DNA of 64,000 bases from [Eubacterium] yurii (lineage in GTDB: Bacteria > Bacillota > Clostridia > Peptostreptococcales > Filifactoraceae): contig FUZS01000012.1 in assembly GCA_900167215.1 (NCBI GenBank), positions 1-64,000 on the forward strand, given 5' to 3'. Below are positions 17,561-26,668 of this stretch, one piece after another. A model generated the notes under the pieces. The model was not told the origin of the DNA. It saw only the letters and a list, made by a program, of their open reading frames with translations, and searched no databases. Position 1 is the stretch's first letter. Each line of letters begins with the position of its first letter. The position numbers and the translations under genes are program-made.

Positions 17561-19039
17561 ATGTCTCTGATTAAGATTGAAAATTTGTCATTTTCCTATT
17601 ATGGATATTTGAACGACGTTTTTGATGACGTATCTTTTTCATTTGATACTAATTGGAAAACAGGATTAATCGGAAGAAACGGAATAGGTAAGTCAACATT
17701 TTTTAAATTGCTTTTAGGCGAAGAAAAATATCAGGGAAAAATCAGTAAAAGTGTTGAATGTACAAAGTTTCCACCTGATGTAAAAGATGAGACATCATCT
17801 GCCATAGAATTTTTCAATTCATATATTAATAACGCTGAAGAATGGAGATTTTTCAAGGAACTTAATCTATTAGAAATTGATGAGTCGCTTGCTTATGCTC
17901 CCCTGAACACCTTATCCAAGGGGGAGAGGACAAAAATTCTCTTGGCTGTTCTTTTTACTGCTCAAAATGGATTTTTGCTCATTGATGAGCCTACAAACCA
18001 CTTAGATATTGCAGGAAGAAATACAGTTGCCAAATATCTCAAAGATAAAAAGGGATTTTTACTCATTTCACATGACAGGAATTTTTTGGATAGCTGTATA
18101 GATCACGTTATTTCTCTAAACAGAAATTCAATAGATGTTCAAATGGGAAATTTCACATCTTGGTATGAAAACAAGATGAAAAAAGACCAATATGAAATGG
18201 ATGAAAATGAAAGGCTCAAAAAAGATATAAGAAGACTGAAAGAATCTGCAAGACAGAGTAAGCAATGGTCCGATAAGGTCGAGAAGACAAAGATGGGTCA
18301 AAAAGTATCAGGTGTAAAGCCCGATAAGGGATATATAGGACATCAGTCAGCTAAGATGATGAAAAAATCTAAGAATTTGGAAAAAAGGCAAAATAAAGCT
18401 ATTGAAGATAAGGAAAATCTTTTAAAGGATGTTGAGAAAAAAGAAGAGTTGAAATTGAAATGTCTAAAATTTCATAAAGATGTCTTGTTTAAAATAGAAA
18501 AGTTATCTGCATACTATGCTGACAGGCAAATTTTAAATAATGTGAATCTTGAAATAAGGCAGGGAGAAAGAATTACTATCTACGGTAAAAACGGATGCGG
18601 AAAGTCAACACTATTGAAAATACTCTTGGGAGAAGATATAAGTCACACAGGGGAGCTACAAAAGGCAAATAATTTGAAAATATCATATATTTCTCAAGAT
18701 ATTTCAAATCTAAGCGGAGATTTAAGTGAATATATTAAGTTAAATGATGTTGATGAAACTCTGTGCAAAACGATATTGAGAAAGCTTGATTTTTCAAGAG
18801 AGTTATTTGATATAGATATGGCAAAATACAGTGACGGTCAAAAGAAGAAGGTGCTTATAGCTGTAAGTCTTTCAAAAGAAGCACATATTTTCATCTGGGA
18901 TGAACCGCTAAACTATATAGATGTCATTTCAAGGATGCAGATTGAAGAAATATTACTAAACTCCAAGCCAACTTTGATATTTGTAGAGCATGATAAAAAA
19001 TTTGTAGATGCCATAGCTACTAAAATAGTTGAACTATAA
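17561..19039 (+). CDS. ABC-F ATPase, Lsa/Vga-like ribosomal protection type
   Basis: A 492-residue protein with two ATP-binding domains and no membrane segments. Walker A1 is GRNGIGKST (about 38-46) and Walker A2 GKNGCGKST, with signature LSKGERTKIL, Walker B LLIDEPTNHLD and second Walker B FIWDEPLNYIDV. A charged linker of about 80 residues separates the domains. The pattern TNWKTGLIGRNG at the start and WDEPLNYID near the end is typical of Lsa-like proteins, which displace lincosamide, streptogramin A or pleuromutilin drugs from the ribosome. It starts 27 nt after the helicase with a strong GGAGG, so it is probably co-transcribed. Resistance is inferred, not shown. Confidence 0.87.
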   Translation: MSLIKIENLSFSYYGYLNDVFDDVSFSFDTNWKTGLIGRNGIGKSTFFKLLLGEEKYQGKISKSVECTKFPPDVKDETSSAIEFFNSYINNAEEWRFFKELNLLEIDESLAYAPLNTLSKGERTKILLAVLFTAQNGFLLIDEPTNHLDIAGRNTVAKYLKDKKGFLLISHDRNFLDSCIDHVISLNRNSIDVQMGNFTSWYENKMKKDQYEMDENERLKKDIRRLKESARQSKQWSDKVEKTKMGQKVSGVKPDKGYIGHQSAKMMKKSKNLEKRQNKAIEDKENLLKDVEKKEELKLKCLKFHKDVLFKIEKLSAYYADRQILNNVNLEIRQGERITIYGKNGCGKSTLLKILLGEDISHTGELQKANNLKISYISQDISNLSGDLSEYIKLNDVDETLCKTILRKLDFSRELFDIDMAKYSDGQKKKVLIAVSLSKEAHIFIWDEPLNYIDVISRMQIEEILLNSKPTLIFVEHDKKFVDAIATKIVEL

Positions 19040-19045
19040 GCGTAT

Positions 19046-19122
19046 CTTATAATATTAATCATCGTTTATAATGCCAAGTATTTATGACTAATGTCATTAC
19101 AATTTATGGACTTAAGTATTAA
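19046..19122 (-). repeat. Short family-B repeat, reverse copy
   Basis: CTTATAATATTAATCATCGTTTATAATGCC at one end and CTTAAGTATTAA at the other; about 77 bp, internally deleted relative to full copies. It sits between two convergent genes. Confidence 0.55.
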
Positions 19123-19125
19123 CAA

Positions 19126-20067
19126 TCAAAGTTTTTTTGTATAATTTAATATGCATTGAATCTTGCTTACAATTAGTTTCTTTAGTTTTTTAGGTTTAAT
19201 TGAAATAATTTCTTCTCCAAAGGACATGAGGTAGTTTGAAATAAAGTTTTCTTCATTTTTGTTGTAATATCCACAAATCATAGCTTGATTATCCTTATAA
19301 TTCAATTTCATAGACGGATAATTTTCTTTGATGAAAATATCTACTCCCTTTTTAGTTATGGCAATTTCAAATTCTATAGCATCTTTTTGCCTCATATTAT
19401 CTTGTATAAATCCATCTGTATTTTGTATTTCTATAGCTTCTATGTCTTTATTTTCGCTTATTGAAATTATCTTGTCGCAACGAAAGACATTTATACACTT
19501 GAGTAGGTGATTATAGGCTGTGGTGTACCATTGTCCGAAGGATGTAGATACATTCAAAAATTGAACTGTATATTTATAGTCCTTATCATAACGTCTATAT
19601 ATGATGTCACTTACATTAGCATTGATTGCAGAATATAAAATGTCTTTAAGGAAGATACAGTCATTTATTTGTTTTGATGATGAGAAACTGAAGACTGTCT
19701 CCATTTTTTCTAAATTTATTTTGTTTTTCTCTGATATACAAGATTCAAATTTTTCTTTGAGTTTTTGTAAGTCCAAGTCAAATGGAGTGCTTTGAAATTC
19801 CTTTAATGTCAAGGTTGAAAAATAAATTGCATAGACCTCATCCATGGTGAAGAAAATAGGCGATAGGAGTCGATTTTTTAAAATCCCGTATCTGCCGTTT
19901 CTTCCATATTCTGAGAAAATAGGCATACCTATAGATTCTAATGACTGAATATCCCTAAGTGCAGTGCTTTTGGATATACTGTACCTCTCACATAAATCTT
20001 TAAGATTGAAATAGCTAAGGTTATTGAGATAAATCATCATATCGTTAAGTCTCTCAGATTTGTTCAT
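19126..20067 (-). CDS. HTH-WYL transcriptional regulator
   Basis: A 313-residue regulator. The N-terminus is an HTH_11/DeoR-like winged helix (NLKDLCERYSISKSTALRDIQSLESIGMPI), followed by the YGRNGRYGI wing. The C-terminal part resembles a WYL-type ligand-sensing domain with an EAIEIQNTDGF region and a final WCX-like segment. The start at 20067 (MNKSERL) has GGAG 9 nt upstream; the ATG at 20082 is an alternative. It is divergent from the peptidase gene. WYL regulators sense small ligands or single-stranded nucleic acid and sometimes control defence loci, which is suggestive next to the TerB/BrxD operon but unproven. Confidence 0.82.
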   Translation of the reverse strand: MNKSERLNDMMIYLNNLSYFNLKDLCERYSISKSTALRDIQSLESIGMPIFSEYGRNGRYGILKNRLLSPIFFTMDEVYAIYFSTLTLKEFQSTPFDLDLQKLKEKFESCISEKNKINLEKMETVFSFSSSKQINDCIFLKDILYSAINANVSDIIYRRYDKDYKYTVQFLNVSTSFGQWYTTAYNHLLKCINVFRCDKIISISENKDIEAIEIQNTDGFIQDNMRQKDAIEFEIAITKKGVDIFIKENYPSMKLNYKDNQAMICGYYNKNEENFISNYLMSFGEEIISIKPKKLKKLIVSKIQCILNYTKKL

Positions 20068-20227
20068 TTTACTTTTCTCCATGCTATACAAAATATTATT
20101 AAAAAATAAATGAAAGTTTGAAATATATATTAAAATGTAATGATTTATTTTACAATTTTTGATATATTAATTAAAAGTAATAAAAATATCTATATCAATC
20201 TAATATTTTATTTGATATTTTTATTAT

Positions 20228-20348
20228 TAATATTAAAAAGATATAAAAAAGTCGCATAAGTTTATTACAGCAAGATTATTGATAAATTACAAAATGCATA
20301 ATTCAGTAAAACAATAATCTTGGCATTATAAATGGTGATTAGTATAAG
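20228..20348 (+). repeat. MITE-like repeat, family B, forward copy
   Basis: 121 bp from TAATATTAAAAAGATATAAA to GGCATTATAAATGGTGATTAGTATAAG. Internally it shares the TTATTACAGCAAGATTATTGATAA block with the reverse copy at 21168-21285. It lies in the 400-bp space between the WYL regulator and the peptidase gene. Confidence 0.8.
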
Positions 20349-20466
20349 CTACAGCATTTATATAAGTTTATTTCAACTCAACTAAATATAATCATAAAAG
20401 GTGTCATATTTTGAAACCTTTATGTATTATACTATAAATATAATAAAAAGACGAGGAGAAAATAAA

Positions 20467-21084
20467 ATGAATAGAAAACTTTTTTTAAGTTCATCATTTA
20501 GTGATGTATCAGAATTGTTGCCTGATTTTTTAGGAGATTTATCTAATAAAAGAGTAACTTTCATACCTACAGCAGCCAAGGTTGAAAAAGTCAATTTCTT
20601 TGTAAAATTAGGGAAAAAAGCTTTGGAAAAAATGGGCGCTGTTGTGGATGAGCTTGAGTTATCAACAGCAACAGCAGAAGAAATAAAAACTAAGATTGAA
20701 AAAAATGACATTATATATGTAAGCGGGGGAAATACTTTCTTTTTATTGCAAGAGATGAAAAGAAGCGGAGAGGATAAGTTAATTATGCAAGAGATAAGCA
20801 GAGGTAAGTCTTATATAGGAGAGTCAGCTGGATCAGTTATTACATCTCCAGATATAGAGTATATTAAGTATATGGATCCGGTGGAGAAAGCTCCTGAACT
20901 AAGTGATTTTAATTCCCTTAATTTAGTTGATTTTTATATTTTACCTCATTATAATAATTTTCCTTTTAAGAAAGCAGCTGATAAAATCTTTGAATTATAT
21001 TCAACAAAATTATCATTACAAACTATAAGTAATGATGAGGTTATCTTAGTTGATAATGATAAGATTGAGATAAAAAGTAAGTAA
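20467..21084 (+). CDS. Peptidase E-like (S51) / type 1 glutamine amidotransferase-like protein
   Basis: A 205-residue cytoplasmic protein of the peptidase S51 fold. The nucleophile elbow is GESAGS (catalytic Ser), preceded by IIYVSGGNTFFLL, with LPHYNN containing a conserved His. Peptidase E cleaves Asp-X dipeptides; many relatives are uncharacterised. The ATG at 20467 is preceded by GAGGAGA; upstream in-frame starts have no ribosome site. A terminator follows at 21103. The gene is flanked by inverted family-B repeats. Confidence 0.85.
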   Translation: MNRKLFLSSSFSDVSELLPDFLGDLSNKRVTFIPTAAKVEKVNFFVKLGKKALEKMGAVVDELELSTATAEEIKTKIEKNDIIYVSGGNTFFLLQEMKRSGEDKLIMQEISRGKSYIGESAGSVITSPDIEYIKYMDPVEKAPELSDFNSLNLVDFYILPHYNNFPFKKAADKIFELYSTKLSLQTISNDEVILVDNDKIEIKSK

Positions 21085-21102
21085 TTATTTTAATTTTAGT
21101 AT

Positions 21103-21145
21103 AAAAGGCTCTATAAGTATGTATTTTACTTAAAGAGCCTTTTAA
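21103..21145 (+). terminator. Terminator after the peptidase E-like gene
   Basis: AAAAGGCTCT pairs with AGAGCCTTTT around a 21-nt loop, followed by TTAAT. It begins 18 nt after the stop. Confidence 0.8.
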
Positions 21146-21167
21146 TATTGCATAATTCAGTTATTAT

Positions 21168-21285
21168 CTTATACTAATCACTATTTATAATACCAATATT
21201 GTTATTTTAGCAAATTATGCCTGCAGATTATCAATAGTCTTACTGTAATAAAACTACTCGGTTTTTTGATATGTTTTTAGTATTA
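21168..21285 (-). repeat. MITE-like repeat, family B, reverse copy
   Basis: CTTATACTAATCACTATTTATAATACC at the left and GATATGTTTTTAGTATTA at the right; 118 bp. It is the reverse complement of the copy at 20228-20348, with several identical internal blocks. Confidence 0.8.
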
Positions 21286-21358
21286 ATTAGAAAATATAGA
21301 CTTTTAATTTATTTATAATAACATTCAATAGAATAACGGGTAATTAAGATATAAAATT

Positions 21359-22585
21359 TTAATTATTCAACATGGAAACGTCCCATAATTTTTCAGACTT
21401 TGCTATCATAAGATTTGCGACTAAGTCTCCTGTTACGTTAAGAGATGTAAATGCCATGTCAAGTAATCTGTAAAATGCTGCTATAGGTCCCATAAGATCA
21501 AATGGAAGTCCAAGTATGGACAAGAAACTTGCACCTAAGATTATTCCACCACCGGGTATACCCGGTGCCGCCATATTGATTAGAGTAGCTACAAAAATAA
21601 GAGTTACAATTTGACTAAGAGTCAGATTTATACCATAAAAATCAGATACAAATACTGCAAGGCAGGAAAAAGAGCAGGCACCTCCGCACATATTTATGGT
21701 ACAGCCCAAAGGTAGGGTGAATTTTGTAATGCTTTCAGGTGCTTTGTAATCTTCAAGACTAACATTTATAGATGTAGGCAGTGTGGCAGCTGATGATGTG
21801 GTAGACAGAGTTACCAGCCATACCTTGTACATTGACTTAGTCAGTCTTACTATGCCCATCTTTGTGTATAAGAAAAGTGGCAGACACATTGCAATAATAT
21901 AGGTCAATACGCAGGCTATATAGCAGGTGATGATGTATTTGCCAAGTGCAGAAAATATTCCAAGTCCATATTTTGCAATAGAAAAAGCCATCAATGACAT
22001 TACACCTATAGGAGATGTCTCCATAACCATATCCAAAAGTTTGAAAAATATTGCACTTAAAGTGTTGATAAAAGTAATTGCAGGCTTGCCTTTTTCACCT
22101 GACATTATAACAGCTACTGAAAATAAGATGGTAAAAATAATTACAGGTAATATCTTGCCCTCAGCCATAGCCATCAAAGGATTGTCAGGGAATATATTTA
22201 CAAAAAATTCTGATATAGATGGAGTAGTAATCTCCTGTTCAAATACCGGAGGATTGGTAAATACTACATTTTTCCCGGGTCTTATAGCGTAAGCAACAAT
22301 TAGAGACACTATACTGGAAAGTATAAACATTCCTACATAAAGTGCTACAGTCTTAAATCCTATTCTCTTTAAATCTTTGGTATTTTCAATATTTACCACG
22401 CCACCTGCTACAGCGACAAATATTATTGGAACTATCATCATCTTGATAAGTTTGAGGTAGACATCTCCAACAACCTTGGTATTGATTGAAAATTCCGGTA
22501 ATACAATTCCTATTATAATTCCAAGTACAAAGCCTATTGCTATTCTTATAAATAGATTTTTCTTTTTCATTATGTTTTGCAACAT
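21359..22585 (-). CDS. Dicarboxylate/amino acid:cation symporter (DAACS)
   Basis: A 408-residue membrane carrier of the SDF family (GltP/SstT/DctA type), which imports glutamate, aspartate, serine or C4-dicarboxylates with Na+ or H+. Landmarks are KMMIVPIIFVAVAGG, the serine-rich loop TTSSAATLPTSIN, GCTINMCGGA and AAPGIPGGGIILG. About eight to ten hydrophobic segments are visible. The start at 22585 follows AAGGAG by 9 nt. It is a single-gene unit, divergent in function from pheA upstream. The exact substrate is not determinable. Confidence 0.92.
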   Translation of the reverse strand: MLQNIMKKKNLFIRIAIGFVLGIIIGIVLPEFSINTKVVGDVYLKLIKMMIVPIIFVAVAGGVVNIENTKDLKRIGFKTVALYVGMFILSSIVSLIVAYAIRPGKNVVFTNPPVFEQEITTPSISEFFVNIFPDNPLMAMAEGKILPVIIFTILFSVAVIMSGEKGKPAITFINTLSAIFFKLLDMVMETSPIGVMSLMAFSIAKYGLGIFSALGKYIITCYIACVLTYIIAMCLPLFLYTKMGIVRLTKSMYKVWLVTLSTTSSAATLPTSINVSLEDYKAPESITKFTLPLGCTINMCGGACSFSCLAVFVSDFYGINLTLSQIVTLIFVATLINMAAPGIPGGGIILGASFLSILGLPFDLMGPIAAFYRLLDMAFTSLNVTGDLVANLMIAKSEKLWDVSMLNN

Positions 22586-22729
22586 AAATATCAACTCCTT
22601 TTCATAAATATATACTAAGCAGCCTTTAAATGTCGTACGTGTGACTTTTTACAATCTTATACTATATTTAGCTTATAGTAATTGATTTGTAAAATGATTG
22701 AATGACAATATATTAGCTTATTAGTAAAA

Positions 22730-23572
22730 TCAATTGGCGACCTTGTAAAGTCCCAACAAATTAAAGTAGGTTAGCTCACTTTTTAACTTATTAAGAGTGT
22801 TTTTAAGTTCTACAACAGATATATCTTTGCAATAAACATCCACAAAAAAACCGTACTCAAAAGAGTTTTTCTTAGTAGCTCTTGAATGTAGGGAAAGTAG
22901 GTTGTAATTTGATTTTGAAAAAATATTCAAAATCTTGGACAATTCTCCTGCCTTATGCTTTGTTTCAAAATAACATGTCATCTTTTCATAATCCAAGATT
23001 TTATCTATCTCATCAAGCTTTTTTGCCACTTTTTTGAATATGAGAAATCTTGTCTTATTTTCTTCCATATCCTGAACTGAAGGTATAAGTATCTTCATGT
23101 CGTTTGTCTTTGCAGCAAGTGAGCTTGCAAGAGCCCCGTTTTGTCTATCTCCAAGATTTTTAATATAAGAAACTGACTTTGCGGTATCTTCATAAGATAC
23201 AGGGCTTATATGCGGATGTTCCTTGAAAAACTCGAGGCATTGGCTCAATGCTTCAGGATGTGAGTATACATATTTTAAACTACTTATATCAGTATCTTCA
23301 AAGCTGATTAAGTTATGATGTACGTCTACTAAAGTTTCTCCTATTGCAAAAAAATCATCCTTATATTTCAATAAGTCAAGAGTCCTGTATATCTGTCCTG
23401 TAGTAGAGTTTTCTATTGGAAAGACTCCAAAGTCTATATCTTTATCATCTAAGGCATCAACTATAGGAGGGAAGCCGTCAAAACCTCTAAACTCATTTTT
23501 CTCTCCGAAATAAGCAAGCGCCGCCATAGAGCTATATGCGCCGTATACGCCTTGATATCCTATCTTAGCCAT
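22730..23572 (-). CDS. pheA: Prephenate dehydratase
   Basis: Converts prephenate to phenylpyruvate in phenylalanine synthesis. It has 280 residues: a dehydratase domain (YQGVYGAYSSMAAL, then FPIENSTTGQIYRTLD, then the catalytic TRF at 174-176), and a C-terminal ACT domain from about 198 that binds phenylalanine for feedback (HSRATKKNSFEYGFFVD). It is a stand-alone form without chorismate mutase. The start follows AGGAGG. It lies 72 nt downstream of tyrA on the same strand, forming an aromatic amino acid pair. Confidence 0.95.
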   Translation of the reverse strand: MAKIGYQGVYGAYSSMAALAYFGEKNEFRGFDGFPPIVDALDDKDIDFGVFPIENSTTGQIYRTLDLLKYKDDFFAIGETLVDVHHNLISFEDTDISSLKYVYSHPEALSQCLEFFKEHPHISPVSYEDTAKSVSYIKNLGDRQNGALASSLAAKTNDMKILIPSVQDMEENKTRFLIFKKVAKKLDEIDKILDYEKMTCYFETKHKAGELSKILNIFSKSNYNLLSLHSRATKKNSFEYGFFVDVYCKDISVVELKNTLNKLKSELTYFNLLGLYKVAN

Positions 23573-23644
23573 TTTATCAGCCTCCTTTATAAATTGTAAA
23601 AAGCTTTAAGAAAAATTCATATCATAAAATTCGATATGATAGTA

Positions 23645-24493
23645 TTAACTTTTTCTACTCTTTCTTCTTCTTGATCTTTCCAAGAAGTCAAAGACTTTGT
23701 CATAATCATCATCCTTCAAAGACTTGGTCAGAATATCCAAATTTTTTTTGAAATGTTCCAGTTCTTCCAACAAAAATTCCTTATTGTAAAAAAATGTCTC
23801 ACTCCAAAGATAAGGGTTGATATCTGAGATTCTCGTCAAATCTTTAAAGCTACCACCTGCAAATTCATCCAAAGATGACTGAAAAGTAGGGGAGTTTGTA
23901 ACACATACAGATATAAAGTGCATCATATGAGAGGCATAAGCTATTTTCTTATCATGAGAAATCATATCTATTTTTGATATTCTCTTACAGCCTATAGCAA
24001 GTGCAAGTTTTTCGATAAAAGCTATATTTTCATCCTTATTTTGCTCCTGAGGTATGAGTATGTAGTTTTTATCCTTGAAAATATTTATATCAGCATTGTC
24101 AAAGCCCATGTACTGATTTCCTGCCATAGGGTGCCCTGCTATATAGTCTACATCACTTCTTAAAAATGTGCGTATATTTTCTATAATAAAGGACTTAACA
24201 CCTGCCACATCAGTGATTATCGTTCCGGGTTTTAGAAACTCTTGATTCTTTTTTAAAAAATCAACTATATCTTTGGGATATATAGCCATTATAAGTACAT
24301 CAGTATCTTGTAAAATTGCCTCTATGGGCATATTTACAATAACTCCGCTAAACTGCGCTTTTTTAAGAGTGTCAGGATTTTTGTCTATGCCGTATATTGC
24401 TATGGGAGCAATCTTTTCCTTGATTGCCATTGCATAAGATCCACCCTCCATGCCAAGGCCGACAATACAGTACTTTTTATTTTTAAGTTCCAT
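23645..24493 (-). CDS. tyrA: Prephenate dehydrogenase
   Basis: NAD(P)-dependent oxidative decarboxylation of prephenate to 4-hydroxyphenylpyruvate (tyrosine branch). It has 282 residues with dinucleotide-binding GLGMEGGS near the N-terminus, DVAGVKSFI, AGHPMAGNQYMGF and the conserved SHMMHF region. The start follows AAAGGAGGA. It has no fused chorismate mutase or ACT domain. It is the first gene of the tyrA-pheA unit. Confidence 0.93.
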   Translation of the reverse strand: MELKNKKYCIVGLGMEGGSYAMAIKEKIAPIAIYGIDKNPDTLKKAQFSGVIVNMPIEAILQDTDVLIMAIYPKDIVDFLKKNQEFLKPGTIITDVAGVKSFIIENIRTFLRSDVDYIAGHPMAGNQYMGFDNADINIFKDKNYILIPQEQNKDENIAFIEKLALAIGCKRISKIDMISHDKKIAYASHMMHFISVCVTNSPTFQSSLDEFAGGSFKDLTRISDINPYLWSETFFYNKEFLLEELEHFKKNLDILTKSLKDDDYDKVFDFLERSRRRKSRKS

Positions 24494-24930
24494 AATTGAT
24501 TCCTCCTTTTTTTATAATGAGACTCCTAAAACATCATGCGAACCATTAAACAGTTTTACAATTAGGTTATTTTGAATACATGATTACATAATACCATAAA
24601 ATTATAAAAAAATAAAAAAATTATCTTTTTGATGTTCATTTTTTTGTTTTAAAGATAAGATAAATACTAAAAAACAAGTGTAATTTGAATTATTGTTCAG
24701 AGCTTAGCGTTAAAGTATAATTAATCATAGTTCAAAAAAGTATTTCACCTGTTATACAACTATTTTAATATAATGTCAAGATAAATTTTGAAATTATATA
24801 GTGTTTTTCTGCTTAAAAAGCATGAAAAAAGGAAGTTGATTCAATATTTTCATCTTGTCAACTTCCAATTTTGTAAATTAGATTTAACTTTATTTTTAGC
24901 TAATTATATTATATTGCTATCTTAAACTTT
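24494..24930. other. Spacer upstream of tyrA
   Basis: No gene is supported. It holds the minus-strand terminator at 24824-24866 and an AT-rich stretch that must contain the tyrA promoter. No T-box or other leader RNA was recognised. Confidence 0.5.
24824..24866 (-). terminator. Terminator for the minus-strand unit ending at 24931
   Basis: GGAAGTTGA (24831-24839) pairs with TCAACTTCC (24858-24866). The A-run at 24825-24830 is a T-run on the minus strand. Confidence 0.85.
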
Positions 24931-25113
24931 TTAAAATAATGACATTACAGTACCGGCAATAGTTGATATAACCATTACTGAAAGTGCGGCTATTGCTATA
25001 TACATATTCCTTCTTTGTCTTGCTTGTCTGTTATTGAGTTTTTTCGGCTCATCTCCTGTTTTTCTTGCTCTTCCTGAATTTATATTTTGTTTTTTTACAT
25101 TTTTTGATGACAT
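24931..25113 (-). CDS. Small single-pass membrane protein, unknown
   Basis: 60 residues: a basic, polar N-terminal tail (about 36 residues rich in Lys, Arg, Asn) and one C-terminal transmembrane helix (MYIAIAALSVMVISTIAGTVM). It is accepted because of a strong AAGGAGG ribosome site 5 nt upstream and a terminator just downstream. It lies 83 nt after the DUF3343 gene. I do not recognise a family; the topology resembles a tail-anchored protein. Confidence 0.7.
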   Translation of the reverse strand: MSSKNVKKQNINSGRARKTGDEPKKLNNRQARQRRNMYIAIAALSVMVISTIAGTVMSLF

Positions 25114-25196
25114 GATACCTCCTTATATGTTAGATTAAATTTAAAATCAAATTATATATTGTAGCAATCAAATACACAATTGATAGATTCTGACAA

Positions 25197-25436
25197 TCAA
25201 TAAATTTTTGTTGCAGTATTTTCAGATACCACAAATATACCCTTAATTTTTAGTTCTTTATCTATAATTAATTTTTTTGCCTTTTCTACGTCATCATCAT
25301 TTATCAACAAGGATATACCACAACTGTTACTTATGGTTCTGGGAGTAGGTATTACCATCTTTTCAAAGTGTTCCTCGCTAAAGCACTTTTCAGCCATCAT
25401 GGCGAAATTTGTAGTATCAAAGCTGATTACAGTCAT
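25197..25436 (-). CDS. DUF3343 protein (putative Se/S carrier-like)
   Basis: 79 residues matching DUF3343, with the conserved PTPRTISNSCGISL segment whose Cys is thought to carry sulfur or selenium. It starts 2 nt after the yedF stop with no clear ribosome site, so translation is probably coupled. The pairing with yedF is common in selenium-using anaerobes. No selD or selenoprotein is visible in the window. Confidence 0.82.
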   Translation of the reverse strand: MTVISFDTTNFAMMAEKCFSEEHFEKMVIPTPRTISNSCGISLLINDDDVEKAKKLIIDKELKIKGIFVVSENTATKIY

Positions 25437-25438
25437 AA

Positions 25439-26038
25439 TTATATACTAAGTTTGTTGGAAGTTTGGTTGAGCGAGTCCACTATGTCATACATATTTCCAA
25501 CACTTCCCACTTTCAGTTTGTCCTTGAGATTGTAAAAATCAAGACAAGTACCGCAAGATACTATCTCAGTTCCTTCATTTTCAAGAACTTGTAGATTTTT
25601 AACAGTCTCTTCATTTTCTGTTGTAAGCTTAACTCCTGAATTTAAGAACATCACTTTTTTGGGTAGAGGCTTTGACTGACTAAGTGTAAATATAAAAGCT
25701 TTCATAAGAGTACTTCCAAGAGCCTCATCACCAACTCCTAAGAAGCATGATTTGATAAGCACTGTTTGTCTTGCATCTGCCATTATGACATCATTAGCTG
25801 CTTGATTAAGAGAAGATGTAGATGTTTTTTCAATACTTACTGTAAAGTTATCTCCCTGAGTTTTTGATGAAGATTTAAAACCCATGGAAGTAGCAAGTTT
25901 TGTAAGGTTTTGTACTGCTATTTCATTGTCAACAAGTACCTCAAGTAGCATTTCTCCATCTTTTTCAAGTTCCTGTTTTGCCTTTATTACAGGCATAGGA
26001 CATTCCAATTTTGTACAGTCAAGCAATTTACTTTTCAT
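25439..26038 (-). CDS. yedF: Sulfurtransferase-like selenium metabolism protein YedF
   Basis: 199 residues. The N-terminal TusA/SirA domain has the ECPMPV motif with the persulfide Cys at 13. The C-terminal half is DsrE-like (QTVLIKSCFLGVGDEALG, then KVMFLNSGVKL, then GTEIVSCGTCLDFYNLKDKL). It is thought to move sulfur or selenium. The start has AAGGAGGA upstream. It is in one unit with the phosphatase, DUF3343 and the small membrane protein. Confidence 0.9.
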   Translation of the reverse strand: MKSKLLDCTKLECPMPVIKAKQELEKDGEMLLEVLVDNEIAVQNLTKLATSMGFKSSSKTQGDNFTVSIEKTSTSSLNQAANDVIMADARQTVLIKSCFLGVGDEALGSTLMKAFIFTLSQSKPLPKKVMFLNSGVKLTTENEETVKNLQVLENEGTEIVSCGTCLDFYNLKDKLKVGSVGNMYDIVDSLNQTSNKLSI

Positions 26039-26053
26039 AGATAATCCTCCTTC

Positions 26054-26662
26054 TTATTTTGGTATAAAGTCATATTTATCATCCTGTAAAAATTTTTTTA
26101 CAGTATTTCCATCTATCTCATAACCTATCAGAGAACAGCCAGTTATTACAGGTAGTCTTGATATGTCAGAAAGATTTCTGTTTTCCATTATTGTTTGTAT
26201 TGCCTTTACAGTAATGCCATGAGATACTATCAAAGAGTTTTCAAAACCCATTTGAATAATTTTTTTAAGACCTATAGACACTCTTTTTACAAGTGACTTA
26301 AAGTTTTCTCCACCTTTGTTTTCAAAGTTTAGAGGATCTTTTTCGAAATTATCGAATTGTTCCTTGTAGTTTGATTGTAGCTGAGTTAGGGTAAGACCCT
26401 CCCAATCGCCAAAAGACATCTCTCTAAGTTCAGGTAAGAAGAGCATGAAATAATCATGATTTGCCTTTATATAGTGAGCTGTGTCTTTTGCTCTTTTCAA
26501 ATCAGATGAAAAAATCGCATCTATGTTAAAATCTGATAATCTTTTTGATAATTCCTTGGCTTTTTCTATTCCTTCATCTGTGAGTGACGAGTCCATACAG
26601 CCCTGTAGTCTTCCTTCAGTGTTCCAAACAGTTTTGCCATGGCGTGTAATGTATAGTTTCAA
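26054..26662 (-). CDS. Histidine phosphatase family protein (CobC/PGM-like)
   Basis: 202 residues of the phosphoglycerate mutase-like fold. The catalytic RHG is in YITRHGKTVWNTEGRLQG; second-site residues are in LREMSFGDWEG, and the second His in VSHGITVKAI. The start is a TTG at 26662 after AGGAGAAA. Its position next to a corrinoid adenosyltransferase suggests an alpha-ribazole phosphatase (CobC) role, but a general phosphatase is possible. Confidence 0.83.
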   Translation of the reverse strand: MKLYITRHGKTVWNTEGRLQGCMDSSLTDEGIEKAKELSKRLSDFNIDAIFSSDLKRAKDTAHYIKANHDYFMLFLPELREMSFGDWEGLTLTQLQSNYKEQFDNFEKDPLNFENKGGENFKSLVKRVSIGLKKIIQMGFENSLIVSHGITVKAIQTIMENRNLSDISRLPVITGCSLIGYEIDGNTVKKFLQDDKYDFIPK

Positions 26663-26668
26663 TTTCTC

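Noticed and set aside
24494-24930. T-box leader for tyrA-pheA
   Set aside because: No T-box consensus, antiterminator or terminator pair on the minus strand before tyrA.
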